Positions 24,011 through 37,529 of a DNA stretch of 64,000 nt are shown here, one piece after another. Within the stretch, counting starts at the first letter, position 1; every line of letters starts with the position of its first letter. The notes beneath the pieces were generated by a model, which was given only the letters and a program-made list of their open reading frames with translations, did not search any database and was not told the origin of the DNA. The stretch covers positions 118,948,838-119,012,837 of the forward strand of contig CM056744.1 of assembly GCA_029851415.1 (NCBI GenBank). The letters are read 5' to 3'. The position numbers were made by a program, and so were the translations under genes. This DNA is from Eretmocerus hayati. Lineage: Eukaryota; Arthropoda; Insecta; Hymenoptera; Aphelinidae.

Positions 24011-27000
24011 ACGTGGTTACTCAGTTCTACTAGTGATAAAATCGTACAATATCCGTCTGCTCTTATCGTAAAGGCGTCGTATAAGGATCGTTTACGGACT
24101 GCAGCTGTGGCTCGTCATAGTCGATGAGCTGCGCTACACCACGTCCGAACCAGAACCTCTTCTGTCGTGCAATCATTTCGGTCGCGCCCATCGGCACTCA
24201 CTTAGTTGCACTCGGACAGCTCAAAGTAACATTTGTGTCAGGCCTCGTCTCGAAATCAGGCTGAAAGTATATATACCGAAACGAAAGATAACGTATGTAT
24301 AGAGGGTTCGGGATTACTTTTGAAAAATTGGCAATGAAGCTTTCGAGAGAAATGGGCTCGAGTGAAATCTTGAAGTGAAACTAAGTGATGCTCGTAAATG
24401 GATATCGTAAAGTCAGTTTATGTCTGATGAACAGAGTGATTTTATGGCAATCGTTCTCCCGCGCGATTGCCTTTCACCGATTCAGTTCATTTTCTAATTT
24501 TATGTATCGTTCGAAATGATATGGAATTTCTAGGTTTCGGTCTGCACGAGATCGGAACCGCGTTGAATTTTTGATATGGACTTTGATTGAGAGTTTTATC
24601 GAAGATCGACTAATTTGAATGTTTCGAGTCTATAAACTTACATCCACAATCTAATATCAGATATTTGGAAGTTTCACAGGAGGTTAAACCTCACATGAAT
24701 ATGTAGACTGATCCGATGATAGGAAAGCGGCTGGAGAAAAACCTGGAATTCTCTGGGGTCAAGAAGGCACCGAAAGATGTCGGAATTTTCAAATCAGCTC
24801 CTCAAATAGCCATAAATTGTACAAAAATAAATGAAAAATTAATGAGAAAAATGTCGCTCGTTTTTGTTGATGCAAGGGAATCTTGGAATATCGGAAATAA
24901 CTCCCCAATTTATCAGGAGTTTTTCGGAATTCTTCTCTCTTGTGGTTTCCACACTTGGAATTTTTGTTCGAAAATAAGTGAAAATGATACCAATTGAATC
25001 ACGACCAGAGCCTCAACCAGCAAATTCCGAATTTGTCATCACATAATTTAGCCATTTTTTCCAGTTCTCGAATTCTGTCACCTCAATTTGTTTCTGAATA
25101 TTTCCCCGAGTTATATGATACTTTGATGCATCCTTCGAATACAGAAATGTTGATAACTCGAACAAAACATCCATGTAAGTCTCTTCCCAAGACGAAAAAA
25201 CCAACCGCAATGTATACCACATCGTATCGAGAACTCGACGTCCACGACTTGGATCGAATTGGACCTCGCCTCTTGTAAGGTATACACAGGAAAGCAAGTC
25301 CAAATCCAGATCTCACAAGTATATTCAGCGAGTCTCGTCTTCTCCACATCTAGCATCTTTTTTCTCAATGGTAATTGGTATGTCGGAATGCGCACACTTC
25401 CGAGAGGAGGAAAAAATCGAGCTCGTCTTGGGTCTCCGTCCGGTCTCGAACTTGTGCGTATAAGCTTGACCAAACGAGGTTTGCAATACATAATAATGGG
25501 ATTGAGAGAAATATCTCATCTTTCAATTTACCGTTGGTTGCATGCGTATTGAAGAGCAATTTTTTTAAATCTGTGGCTTTGTCCAGTGCATTGACCATCA
25601 CTTAGTCCATTTTTGTATACTTTTAATTGGCAGTATTTCTCATTCATTTTAATGCGTTCTCTTCAAGTTTGTTTTATTGATGTCTTTGAATTAACCTTTT
25701 CAGCACATGCCTACTTTGGTGCATGGCAGGATTTTACTTTTTTTGAGCGCGCAAATGTAGATATCGGAATAATTCTTGTGGGAATCGAATCTTTGAAGGC
25801 CTAAGTAATTTTCTGAATTTTCTCAAATACAAGTCCTTATTTGATTCGAAATTGAAACTCACTCCTCAAAATGATTCATTTTGGTCCTTAAACCGATTGA
25901 TTTTAGTCCTTAAAAGGCCCTTTATTGCCCCGTAAAAAGTCCGGTAGATACCCTGCCAATGCATATCAAAATCATTGACGATTTATTGTTATCCTGTATT
26001 TCTATGATTATGGGCATCCGTGTTGATAGGGTTAATGGAGAAGAAGAAGTGGAACATGAAACATCTTGATATGATCTCAGCTCAAAAATGATAACCATGT
26101 AGAGTCAGAATGTTCCCCGAATCGAAGAACGATGAAGAGATATGGAAGTCGACGAGACTAATTTTGCCAAATTGCAACTCAATTTCATGAATTCATCACA
26201 TGCTAATGCCGCCTGAGTGCATTATAACGAGATTCTCCGATCAGCATATCTCGCACGTTGTTTGAATAAAGGCAAACTCAAATGCGAATGTCTCGAGTGC
26301 TTCTTTTCACTTCGATGCAAATGTGATACCGAAGGACAATCGAATCAGACATCTCAGACATACTCTGCATGAAATGTATGTGCAGCAGCAAACGCGATGC
26401 AAAAACAAAGTCGCAAGAGACTGCACCTATCTCCAAGATGATTTGCAATTCTACGAATTTCTTTGTCCCAGCACTTTTCGCAATATTGTAACCTTATTGA
26501 GCGATCTTGATACGTTGAAAAAAATTTTGAATACTCACTTTCCACATCATCGAAGCCTGGATTTCTGAATAGTGAGGAGCTTTTTCTATCATTGCGCAAT
26601 GTTGTCGAGGAATGAAAATTAATATAAATAAGAAATGATCACCAATTCCGTCGAATGGCTGACGGTACGTCTGAAACTTTCTATTTACCTGGATTTTTTT
26701 GCTACATGCTACCGTGATAAAATTTGTTCCTTAGCGAGGACCCGATCTGGCATTTATATGTACCTGGTGAATGAAGCTTTCCATAAAAAATGAAACAATC
26801 GTTCAAACAGCAGCTAGTCCTGCGAAAGAATCACCAGGAACAAAATCTTGGGGCAGCAAAGGAAACTTCATACGTCTGACACACAATTGAATTCGCGGAA
26901 AGGACGAAAAAAGTAGAACCGTTCGAGCATGAAAGGAAGAGAGATGATGAGGAAAGGAGCTCTGTTCGACGAGCCCCGTTGCTTATTAGCGAATCCGAGC

Positions 27001-27654
27001 GGATTCTTTATTCTTTCTCCAATATTTATGCCCCACTGCTACGACAAATAACCGTAAAGTGTATACTTTGGCTCCTCTCGCTTTGGGGTCATTAAAATAT
27101 TGAACGCGCTAAAATCTCAATTTACCGTGAGCATAGATTATGAATATGCGTTTCTTCCCATGCATTATGGTTTGGCTAACCTTTTTTACTTTCCGTTCAT
27201 GATATACTCCTCTCAGCATAATATTTTGTAGGAGAGGCAAGGATTCTGAGATAAGGAATGTCTTTTTATTTTCAAAAAAAGGAAATTCTTTCTTTCGAGG
27301 ATAAGGCTTGCTCTCATTGTAATAAAATTTTGATCATATGTACTCTCCAACACCTCTCATTCAAATTGAGTTAAATGTCCGTATTGTGTTTTGTCGCCAC
27401 ATTTGCATCATTGAACATAGTGGATATGATTGATGAAAGCAGTAAACAGAAAGACAAATCAAAAAAGACAGAAAGACAGAATGACTCGTAAAAATCTCAG
27501 GACAAATTTTATGTGATAATGGTTTAATGCTCGTGAGTCTTTGATGAGAACCATACGAAAAAACTCCAATTTCTGTTCGATCAAACCAAAAGAGAATACA
27601 CGAAGTGCGGACGAAGCCACAGTCTCCGCTAGATGAATGTCCCTAGAACGAACA

Positions 27655-27681
27655 ATGTTCTATGAATTATTCATAGAACAT
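27655..27681. repeat. 27-bp perfect palindrome
   Basis: Two 13-bp arms (ATGTTCTATGAAT and its complement) surround one central base. Directly downstream comes TTCATTCACATGAA. The hairpin at 63401-63461 contains both a TCTATGAA-type arm and the TGTTCATTCACAT motif, so the two sites appear related. Confidence 0.8.
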
Positions 27682-28417
27682 GTTTATTCATGTTCATTCA
27701 CATGAATTTCATTTATGTTCTCATATGTAACGGGAAATGTTTTTTCATTAAATACTCCCATGGTTTTGCCAGTACTAGACTGAATGGATCGCATATTTTA
27801 TCTATTTTCAGATTTAGCCTCACCCTCTATGCTCTTCTGAAATGTGTGGACTCTCTACGTAAAAGTTGAACTTTGCCTATTGCTTGTCAAAAAATTCATA
27901 GTCGATCCATTGTCAGGCTTAGAAATGAATATTGAACGTGAGTCTGACTCTACTCATCAGAGCCCATATAGTTTGATGAGGCCTTTGATGGTTGTAAATT
28001 ACCATGGTTCTATCATACTTTTAGCTGTGCAAAGAATTCACCACAAAGTTCTCCTCTCAGTAAATTTCAGATATTCTGTTCCTAAGCGGATATTGTCCGA
28101 TTCTAGCACTCGCCCTAGAATTATTCACACGGAAAACAGATCATCCCTCAAAAACCCAGTTGGTGGAAATTGCACAGAAATCCAAGTAAAGCCACACCAG
28201 AAGGAAGGTGCGCGAAAAAATCATCATTGAAGCCTCTAAAGACTCAACAAAAACACGTCCCGAGTGGCACTTCTTAGGAAAATTTACGAGGCGCACTACA
28301 GAGCTGAGCTCGCTAACTCGAGCTCGTTTTCTCCCGTCAAAACGCCGCCGCCACCACCGACGACGTGCCCAGTTTCTTCCTTGCCTCATCATCATACCTC
28401 GATCCGAGAAATTCGAC

Positions 28418-28445
28418 CACACACACACACACACACACACACACA
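28418..28445. repeat. (CA)14 microsatellite
   Basis: Fourteen uninterrupted CA dinucleotides. Confidence 0.95.
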
Positions 28446-29722
28446 TCTTACAAGCCAGTCAGAGTAGTAGTGGTAACCCTTTTGCCGTCACTTTACCAAG
28501 ATTACCCGTTAGCTAAAATGTCGAGTAATTTTCGTAGAGTCATAGCTCGTCTTAGAGCCATTCTCTCAAGTACGACTCTTTTCTTTCATCTCATCTCTGC
28601 GGTCAAGGTATGCTTGCAATTAATGGCCTGGATATTTGGCATACTGTACCTTTCCTTAAGGAGTCGTGGTGGTGAGATTTATGGACGAAGAATGCAATAA
28701 TTGCACTTCCATTCGTGAAGGTTTACAGTATTACGTTGGCCCTCGAGGAGGTTATGTACCCTCTGGGGTGAAATTCATTTCGTGGTAGGAATATCTTCAG
28801 GCTCATATTTTGCGTTGGATATGAAAACGAAACTGAGGGGAAAGAAATGTTGATTCGCAATTGCATATTACGCTCTAATTTGGAGAAATGTGCCAGTAGT
28901 CTGAGGGAAATTCTCATGAATTTGAAGCAGTTTTCATCCATATTGGATTTCAGTAAGAATGAATGCTGTTGGATATCGAGAACACTCGTTGATGTGATGT
29001 TTTTGCGCACTAGTTAGAGTCTCTAATTTAAAGAGATTTATTTTCCAATATTGAGAGAGTATGAACCTTAATTAAAACAGTACTTCATTTAAATGTTCTG
29101 CAACGCCTTCATTGGAATTTTCTCAGCCAAATATTTCGTCCTCGAAAGATCATTGCATAATTTTAATGGAAAGGGCGATTAATGTTCTTCAACTGAATTA
29201 CTTATTGCCGACCCAAATTTCTCTAGCAAAGAAAAATTTCTGCATCGAGTATATTGTGTTTCTGTGTGTTTGTGTTGAAGATTCAAACACAAAACAAAGT
29301 TAAATTTTCCGATTTTCTATCCAGTACAGTGAAAAAAGTTGGTTTCCAATGATTTGTCATGAAAATTTCTCGCAGTTTTTGAATCCTTCATTTTAATTTA
29401 TAAAAACTTGGACGCCAATAGGATTTTCAATTGCCAAAAGTTGATTCTTATCAAGTACAGTTATCTAATTGATTGACAATAAAATTTGACATTTTCTTCA
29501 CTGTAAGTGTAGCAATGACGGGATTCATCATAACTTTGACAAGGTTGAACCATCATGATACGCTCCTCTACTCTGGGCACATGATTGATAACTATTGTGA
29601 CCCACATTGAGACTCCATCAATTCGAAATTCATGGCTTGTCAGCATCTCGGTTCACAAATATCCAAACCCAGCACTGCAGCATCTTTCTTCGAACAGAGT
29701 CATCAATAGCAAATCCGTTATA

Positions 29723-32415
29723 AGGTAAGTGTCCGAGTGTATGGCACAGTGTACGTATCTATGGAACACTTGATGAAAATCGATTTTTCCTAAAAAACTA
29801 TTACACTTCGATACTGGGTAATAAGTTCGAGGTAAACTATTGATATTGGCGAACTATCTCGAAAAAGATTTACAATCCTAAAACAATTATTGAATTCAAT
29901 AATCGAGTTTGAAGCTAATCATCGCTTCCGTACGTGACCTACTGCTCGCTTCGACCCTTCATCGGGCATGAAAATGCCCGTTGAACTATCCTTACTACAT
30001 GGAGTTATTAATTGTTATCCATGCAGAAATGCCTGAAAATGGTTGATAAGGCGTCATTCATCGTATATCTGATCGATTTGATCTTCGTTTCAGTGAGATT
30101 TTTTTAATATAACGGTGTTTCATTTCACGTACCGCGGGGCTTGAGATGTCCGTAGTAATGGGACAGCTAGAGCGGTGTCTCATTTCCCAGGTGCATTTGT
30201 ACCCAGCAAATGGGACACTTTGTACGTGGGTTTTTGCAATGTTTGGATGATATTTTTTAACAAAAAAGTGTTTGAACAAGCTTTGGACCAATTATGAAGC
30301 CAGCGTTGAGTCGAATAACTTATTATAACAATCTAATATGATCATGATCTATGTCTGCCCTCATAACCTCAAAATCACCTAGTTCTGCATGGAAGACTTG
30401 TGTTGTGTACATTTTTTTGTCAGCTATGGATACAGCCACATAATTCCAAATTGGAGGCAATTAATTTATTTCAAGAGAAACAGCAAATGCAAGGATCAAA
30501 GTTTGTGAGAGTGCGAACATTGGATTGGCTGTTTTGGCCTTCGACGGAGGATGTGTTTTTGATGTACCAATGCCACACATGCTTCAGCATTTTGTCTAGG
30601 ACATTTCAGTGCAAACAAAGTGAATAAGTAATTTAATAGAGATCATATTATCTCTTTCATTGTGAGGTTCAATTACCCTATGATATATGTGAGTCAAGCA
30701 ATTGAAGTTCTTGGATTCATGTAACAGCATGAAAAAGTTTTACGGTCTCTGTCCCAAGTTAATCCCTGTGCTTGTGCATTAGAAATCTTTGAATTCAATA
30801 ATATTCCCAATTCATGAGTATTTTGTCTTAATTGTGGTGGTGCTTGTTGCAAGAGACTCATTGTAAACAAGAGGATTTATGGATATTCTTCGTTATAGAG
30901 CTAAGCCTTCTGGGATGAGAAGTACTGCTCATGCATTCTGAGATTTGCTGAGTTATTCAATGAATTAGTCATTGGAATTTTATTCATAAGCAAAAGTAGG
31001 TATCTTTTCACTACAATAACCTTCTAGTATTTTTTGAATTTGATATGTTGATGTTGTCAAGATATTTTGGTCTAAACATTCAACCTTATTTGTACGCCAA
31101 ACACCCAATGAGGCTTTACGCTCTTGCTACTTATGCTAAAACCTTTGTGATGCATCAATTGAAGAGACCATGAACTTTTAAACATGTAAAAAGAAGAAGA
31201 AAAAAACCTTTAAACATAGTGAGCAAAAATCACTCTCTCTGAACCATTTTTCTGTATAGGTATCTCAGGAATAATGGAATTTGAGGCATTGAATACTCTG
31301 AAACTGATTTTCTACGAGTGATTATTTCAAATATTATTACATCTGAAGAATGATATCTTTACCAGAAACATTTTTCAAAAGCTTCATCTCAAGTTTGTCA
31401 GAGTAATTTATCACTGAAATTCAAAGGATTAATTTTTCAAGCTTTGATTGTGAGGAAGATCAGCTCAAGTGCATGAATCTGAACCATACCAATATCACTT
31501 TTGGGATAAAATTGCAATGTGAGATGGAAACATATCAATAACAATCAGACTATTATGAATGGTAAAATATTAGTCGCAGAGACAGATCTCTGAGCATGTC
31601 TTCAGTTTTTTATGTAAAGAATGTATATCTTACATGCATCACTCAATAACTTAGAAACGTCCATAATTTTGTTCTAAAAGTTCCTTGTATATACAATTGG
31701 TTGGAATTTGAGTAAGTTGACCCCTTTATCCAACTTTCTAAGATAAGTTCCTCGAAAAAACGCAAACGGTAACCAGAAAACTGGCCAAAACTGTTTCCAT
31801 GCGCTCACATGGGACTCTCATGAGGAGAAAAGCACTTGGCTGATTAATTTCCCTATTTTTAGGTTCCCGCTTAGATTCTCCGGGAAACTTGTGAGGACCG
31901 TTATTGGAGAAAATTTTGTACTCTACAACTTCCATTTCCTTAGTTTTTGTGTGTAAATGCTATTTTTTCAAATATTTTCGAAAATCGGTAATTTTACACT
32001 TAAAATCTGTTCATAACAATGAAGCGTCAAGCATTAGACGTTAACGACTATGCGTAATCGATTCAGCGGCTCGAATTACGTTGGAAATAGGTGTGAAACC
32101 CTTAGGAAAGCATCACAAACACTCAAATGCCTGGTATTTTTGGTGTCCCATGATACGGACATCGGGCGTGGGACAGCACGTACATGAGTCGAGCATTCCG
32201 TCCCATAATCGGGACCTGCTTTCTGCCACTATTTTTGATTAATATAAAATTAATCTCAACTTTTCTAAAGATAATATTTCATTTATTTGAATTTTGGTGA
32301 CACTTCTCAACCATGTCAAAAGAAAAACTGGCATATTTTAAGAACCCTTGTCGAAAAATCGATGAATTGTCTCGTGCTTCCAGGTTGAGGTGTGCCATAC
32401 AAGGGACAGTTACCT
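29723..32415. mobile_element. Large DNA-transposon-like element with inverted ends and TA flanks
   Basis: The left end reads AGGTAAGTGTCC then GTATGGCACA. The right end, inverted, reads AGGTAACTGTCC then GTATGGCACA. A further ATCGATTTTTC block matches about 30 bp inside each end. Both outer flanks are TA (29721-29722 and 32416-32417), which would fit a superfamily that duplicates TA, such as Tc1/mariner/pogo. Subterminal copies of GTCCCATn(1-2)TACGGACAT lie in inverted orientation (minus strand near 30150, plus strand near 32147). I found no transposase in the AT-rich 2.7-kb interior, so it is probably non-autonomous or decayed. Confidence 0.65.
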
Positions 32416-35102
32416 TATCTTCGGAAATCTTTGATCCTTGAATGACATTACAACAAGTCTGGTGTCGCAAGCCCAATATTCAAGGCATCTACCCACCTCC
32501 CTTTGCTCAAATCTCATGAAAGTCTCGCTTCGTCAATATTCCAAAACGAGTACGATCTCGGTTATGCTTCAGCGATGGCACTTGCGCAGAGTAGTGTTGA
32601 GGAATTAGACAATTTTAAAGAGGGTCTCTTTGGGCAAAAGTCCGCTTTCTTATACGCTATACCGACCGTTAGCCATTGCCGAGAGAGAGTGAGCCATTTA
32701 CCGTTGCGCCTGATTTTGCATTCAGAACCGGCACTGCGGTTTTTTCTTTCTCTCTGTCAGTTGATCAAACGCCGGACCACCGCGAGTTAACCAATCCAAA
32801 GATATCTTCCAAAGTCCACAACTGAGCTGAGTGTAAAGATGGAGAAAATGGATACTGTGTATGACAGGACCCTTTGAGTGTCACTCGGTAATGGTTGAAA
32901 TATCTTGCCTTGCAAGACCAAGATCTTTGACTTATCTCTTTTTTCACTGATGAGAACGTTGAATTTGAAACTTAAAACGGGTTACCCAGATGAACAAAAT
33001 TTGATGGTTTATTTCACTTTTTTCAACTCATTCCAATTTTCGGGCTCACCTTTATCTCGATGGGCACATGAAATTTACTTTTCTTTCTGTGTGCATCGCG
33101 TTTGAAGCTCAAAGACGTTCTCGAGTTTGCCTTTCTCTCTTCCCTCTCATTACGTGACTGAAGTATTGCGCCCAAGAACAAACAAAGAAAATGAGAGTGT
33201 TCTCTGATGTTCAGCGGAGTTGCCTTTGACGATGGCGTTGAATTTCCATAATCACATTGCAGATCAAAAGCTATCCGAGAGAGATACGTGATTATGTTAG
33301 GTTCGTACTTTCAGAATTTGCCGATTTCATCGATCGGAGCATACTCTATTATTCTTGGTTTCAACATCTTTTTTAAATTTCACCGCTGACTTGTGTAGAA
33401 GAAATGACTATTATCGATTGAGCTAACAATTTTCATACAATTCACGATCTGGTTGGTCGTTGCCATTGAAATAATCCATCTTTGATTTGCTCGGTCGTAA
33501 ATCTGAACGTTTGTCGGGTGAAAGCTCATTCAATTTTACGTCCGTATGTAATCTCCCTTCACTATACATATGTGCCTCGAGCATCGTACATTTAATTTAT
33601 AGATTTCGCTGCAAATCACGAATAACTCGATTCAAGCATTGAAATGGCAAATGGTAGAATTCATCTTTCCCTGTTCACGAAAACTATTTTGAATCAGTCC
33701 AATGAAATTCAATAAGAAATGACCTGCTCTCGCTTGTGTATTTGAGATTAATTATTTATGTAATGATGAAATTCTGTTCCAGGGAAATCTTGAAAGAATG
33801 ATTCAATCAGGCATGCCGACAACTTCATTTTTGTGTATGACTGGTGGAAAAATACTGTGAATCATTTGCAATCTCTAGTCCCAATCTGTATTCAAGCTGA
33901 TCCATCAAAAAACTCACAAGTGTATCTGGTTATTTATTGTGATCAGAATTCGATTAATGAATCAGTTCAATATGATCAAAAAGTGTAGGCAAGACTTTTT
34001 TCATCTTTGGTATTTGTGTCATTGTTAGCAAGTGAGTTAGACTGAGGCTAACTTCCATTCATTAGCAGAGCTTTGTGAAACGGGACGTTGGCTCAAATGC
34101 GGCAGAGAGTTAGAATGCGTGTTCACACCTATTTAGCCGAGCAATAGTCGTGTTTTCCCTTTGAGCGATCCGATTCATCTATCATGTTAGCTGATGGAAT
34201 TGTTCCTCCAACAAACACATCGTTGTGACAAACTAATAGAGTACTTGCGTCGAGATGCACATTTGAGGGGCTTCCATAATTGTGACTGCCCAGTACTGGA
34301 ATAAACTTCTTACTCAATGACGAATTGGTTCACAATTGATTAGTTAACTTGGAAGTGGACAACGCAGATTTTTGAATTCTTGCAGGTTAACACTGAAAAA
34401 TGAAGTCAGATTCAACCTTTAATCATTCAAAATGATCTGATTTAGTGTATGATTTTAGAATTCTTATTCCTGGTTGTCCGTACCACCCGTGGAACTTCTG
34501 ATTACCAAATTCCAATTTGCAATGATATTTTCTTCATTGTGTGTTCAGAAATTAACGGCATGCCATGCCCCCGCGACGTGACATGTGTTTCAGTCCCTCA
34601 AAGTACACGTGTCGCATTTTTTAATTTGTTTTGTACCTAAATAATCTTGTTTTACCCAAAACAAGTGATGAAAATTGAAAATTGCGTTTTTCGAACGAAG
34701 AATTGCTGTGCGTCAATTTATGTCGGGGAAGCTTGGCATATCGTTCATTTGTGGGCACACCCTTACGAGCAAAACCTTCCGTACTTTGCCAACTAGGATA
34801 TTTGTTACTTTTCCAAATGTAGAAATGGTCACGCCACTATGCACAGTCCATTGCCTCTACAATACGTAATAATTGGTACTCTGCATTCTTTTACATAACC
34901 GTGTTAGCACTACTTGATAGCTTCTTTCGATTTTTTTAATACCTCAAACTTTTAATTCAAAGGACCTTCGACCGCATCAGTCCTCAAGAACTCAAATTTG
35001 CCTTCACCAAGATTCCGCACAGTCGCACCTTGCCCAAAGCGTGTGAACTCAAACCTCACGGCTGACCATCAGTATATACTATGTATAATAATACCAGCAT
35101 AT

Positions 35103-35121
35103 CAGCAGCAGCAGCAGCAGC
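35103..35121. repeat. (CAG)n microsatellite
   Basis: Six CAG units. Confidence 0.85.
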
Positions 35122-35620
35122 ACCTCCATCATTACCATTGAGCATATAAGGCTTGGTGACTTTCATTAGACACTCTTTGGAACGCGACTACCGTAAGCTC
35201 GCGTGCAGAAAGCAAGAATAAGGAGCCTCTTCTTTATAGATATACATACATATCGCATTGCGCATAAGAGAATTAATCCTCATTCTCTAATCCGATGAGT
35301 GAGCCTCCTTTCTCACACAAACTCCATAGGTCTATAGCATACACTTATATTCTTGGTTATAATTTCGAATCGGCGTGACCGCCGGGGCAGCATATCGCTT
35401 ATAATACGAATAAATATATCCCGCTGCTTGCTTGCTGAATATCTCGCGCAAAGAGCGTATGGATATACCGCTAAATCGGATACTTTGCCAATGATGATTA
35501 TACCGTTGCGCGCAGACAATGGGCCCAGAGGCTTAAACTCTTCTCTGATGCTGCTGAATGCGCTTTTGCTCTGGTCTCGATGAAAAGCCGCAAAGGATAC
35601 TTGTTCGTTTTGAAAATGGT

Positions 35621-35634
35621 GCGCGCGCGCGCGC
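35621..35634. repeat. (GC)7 alternating tract
   Basis: Fourteen bases of strict GC alternation, a composition prone to left-handed DNA, in an otherwise ordinary context. Confidence 0.85.
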
Positions 35635-36210
35635 TCGCAGGGGATATTTTCTATGGCTGTGGAGTATCGATGGCATCGAACGATTGCCTTGTCAATTAAT
35701 GGCTCATCACGTGATTTTGCGGATATTCCTGATGGTGCTTCTGGCTTTCGGAGAGGTTACTCGGTTACGTTGCCGAGTTTGCGATATTCGGCTTAGCGTA
35801 AGAGGGCTCCAATTGAAAGAAGAGTGGCGCCAGAATCGCGAATTCTCGCATAGTGCATCCATGTACGTGCAACGTTATCTTGAGTCAGTGCAGTGTTCAT
35901 TGAGATGCGCAAGAACTTGTTGCCTCGAATCGAACTTTGGAAATGAAACTCGGTTCAGCTTACAACGATATCTCAACCTCTGCCATGAAAAAGTTCTAAC
36001 ATAACCCATGGCATCGTGTACAAGCAGTCTCAGCAATACTTCCGTAAGGCCCTCTAGACCCAATGTCATACAAGAATTTAGTCAACTGCCTTTACCTCCG
36101 CAAGAGTCGATATAAAATATACATCTATCTGCTTCGTTCAGCATGATGTGTCCATAATAACGTCCCCGAGTCAACTAATCCACCCAACCTGTCACATTTT
36201 TCTATATGAT

Positions 36211-36252
36211 AGACTGACCAGGAGAGGGTTTCACACACGGATCTCAGATTTG
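36211..36252. repeat. Probable end fragment of the GACTCACAAGGAG palindrome family
   Basis: AGACTGACCAGGAGAGG followed by ACGGATCTCAGATTTGG parallels the left end of the complete palindrome at 43281 (CTGACCAGGAAAGG, then ACGGATTTGG) in order and spacing. Only one arm end is present. Confidence 0.4.
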
Positions 36253-36364
36253 GTTGCAACTAGGGGAATGGACTCCTTTTGTGCCGGATATCACATTTTT
36301 TATCCCGGAATCAGAAAAAGGGGGGAATTTTACGCCCAAATATGGACATTTTAGAATTTTTATT

Positions 36365-37041
36365 CAGGGTGGTGATCCAGATCTAATACTCAGGACGGCT
36401 TTCGTGATCGAGAACTCAAAGTGGCTTCGGTGATCCAGAGCTCAAGTGCTCGTAATCAAGAACTCGAAGTGTTACACATAATCGAGGGATCAGAAAGGTA
36501 CTCGTCATTGATAACTCAAAGCAGCACTCATAGTCAAGAATTCAGAGTGGCAATCGTTATCGAGAACTCGAATCAGCACGCGTGATCGGGAACTCAGGGT
36601 GGCATTCGTGATCACATTGAGTACTGGATCAGCACCATCACCTCGAGTGCCACTTTGAGTTCTTGATCAAAAGTGCGACATTGAGTTCTCGATCAGGATT
36701 GTCAGTCCGGGTCCCCTCCCGATCACAAGTGCCACTTCCAATTTTCGATCACGAGTGCCACCATGAGTTCCCGATTGCGTGCTCCACTCTGACTTCACGA
36801 TCACAAGTGCCACTTCCAATTTTCGATCACCAGTGCCACTTTGTCCCGATGACGCGTTCCACTCTGACTCCCGATCACGAGTGACTTTTTGAATTTCCGA
36901 TCACGAGTGTCACATTGAGTTTTCGATCACGAGGGCCTTTTTGAGTTCCCAATCACGAGAATCAGATTTAGTTCTTTATTACGTGTTCCTTTTTGCGTCT
37001 TTGAGTGTCATCGTGAGTGCTGGATCAGAATCACCATCCTG
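36365..37041. mobile_element. Foldback element made of an inverted 26-bp minisatellite
   Basis: The left end CAGGGTGGTGATCCAG and the right end, inverted CAGGATGGTGATTCTGATCC, are copies of each other. The left half (to about 36620) is a degenerate array of a roughly 26-bp unit of the form GTGATCGAGAACTCAAAGTG. The right half (from about 36650) is the same unit inverted (CACTTTGAGTTCTCGATCAC). An additional inward copy of the end sequence (CTGGATCAGCACCATCACC, near 36625-36643) lies at the junction, so the left part may once have been a complete element. No target duplication was found. Confidence 0.7.
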
Positions 37042-37078
37042 CATGAAAATGTGAAAGTTCCATGTGAAAAAATGTTTA

Positions 37079-37195
37079 GTGCATGATCATGCATGACGGC
37101 ATACCGCTACTAGTGCACGATCATGCATGACCGCGTACAGAAAATGGTGGTATGTAGTCATGCATGTATCATGCATGAATTATGCATGACCATGC
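37079..37195. repeat. Subterminal CATGCATGA palindrome cluster, left
   Basis: Several copies of CATGCATG and a perfect TGCATGATCATGCA lie within about 120 bp of the left end. The same cluster appears inverted near 40365-40480 at the right end. Repeated short motifs near transposon ends are often transposase binding sites; that role here is inference. Confidence 0.6.
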
Positions 37196-37529
37196 ACCAT
37201 ACAATGTTGCAAATCATTTGGGATTAGGTACTAATTTCGAAATATGGAGAAAGCTCATGATTTGGAAATTTGGAATGTTACAGAGAACAATCTACCATTT
37301 CGCATTTTCATAGCTATTTGGTTCCAATACTACGAATCACTCAAAAACTTTGATGATTAAAATATGTCAAAAATTGACCGATATTCCAGAAAGATAATTC
37401 ATCTCCCTCACGGTGGTCTTGATCCACGTTCATATTTGGTCAACATACTAAGACCTAAAATCCCTGTGCAATGTGTTTCTGTGCACTTAGATGATCATTT
37501 CTTGACTGGTCCGTTACGAAAAAATCTAA

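Larger units (their letters stand above)
22595..29722. other. Stretch without recognisable gene
   Basis: No recognisable gene. It holds a C-rich, G-poor block (23790-24010), a perfect palindrome (27655-27681) and an AC repeat (28418-28445). Around 25000-25600 both strands have several overlapping open frames of 76-126 codons. None looks like a known protein, and I could not separate a real exon from chance there. Confidence 0.5.
32416..36364. other. Stretch without recognisable gene
   Basis: It contains a CAG tract (35103-35121), a short alternating GC run (35621-35634) and a probable end fragment of a palindromic family (36211-36252). The plus-strand frame 35558-36004 (148 codons) crosses the GC run and is unrecognised. 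Confidence 0.5.

Noticed and set aside
25013..25605. Cluster of overlapping 60-126 codon frames on both strands as a gene
   Set aside because: Frames are open on both strands at once and none resembles a known protein; there is no consistent splice structure.
37079..37195. Regularly spaced short repeats suggesting a CRISPR array
   Set aside because: The CATGCATGA words are palindromic and unevenly spaced, are mirrored at the other end of a foldback element, and the DNA is eukaryotic.
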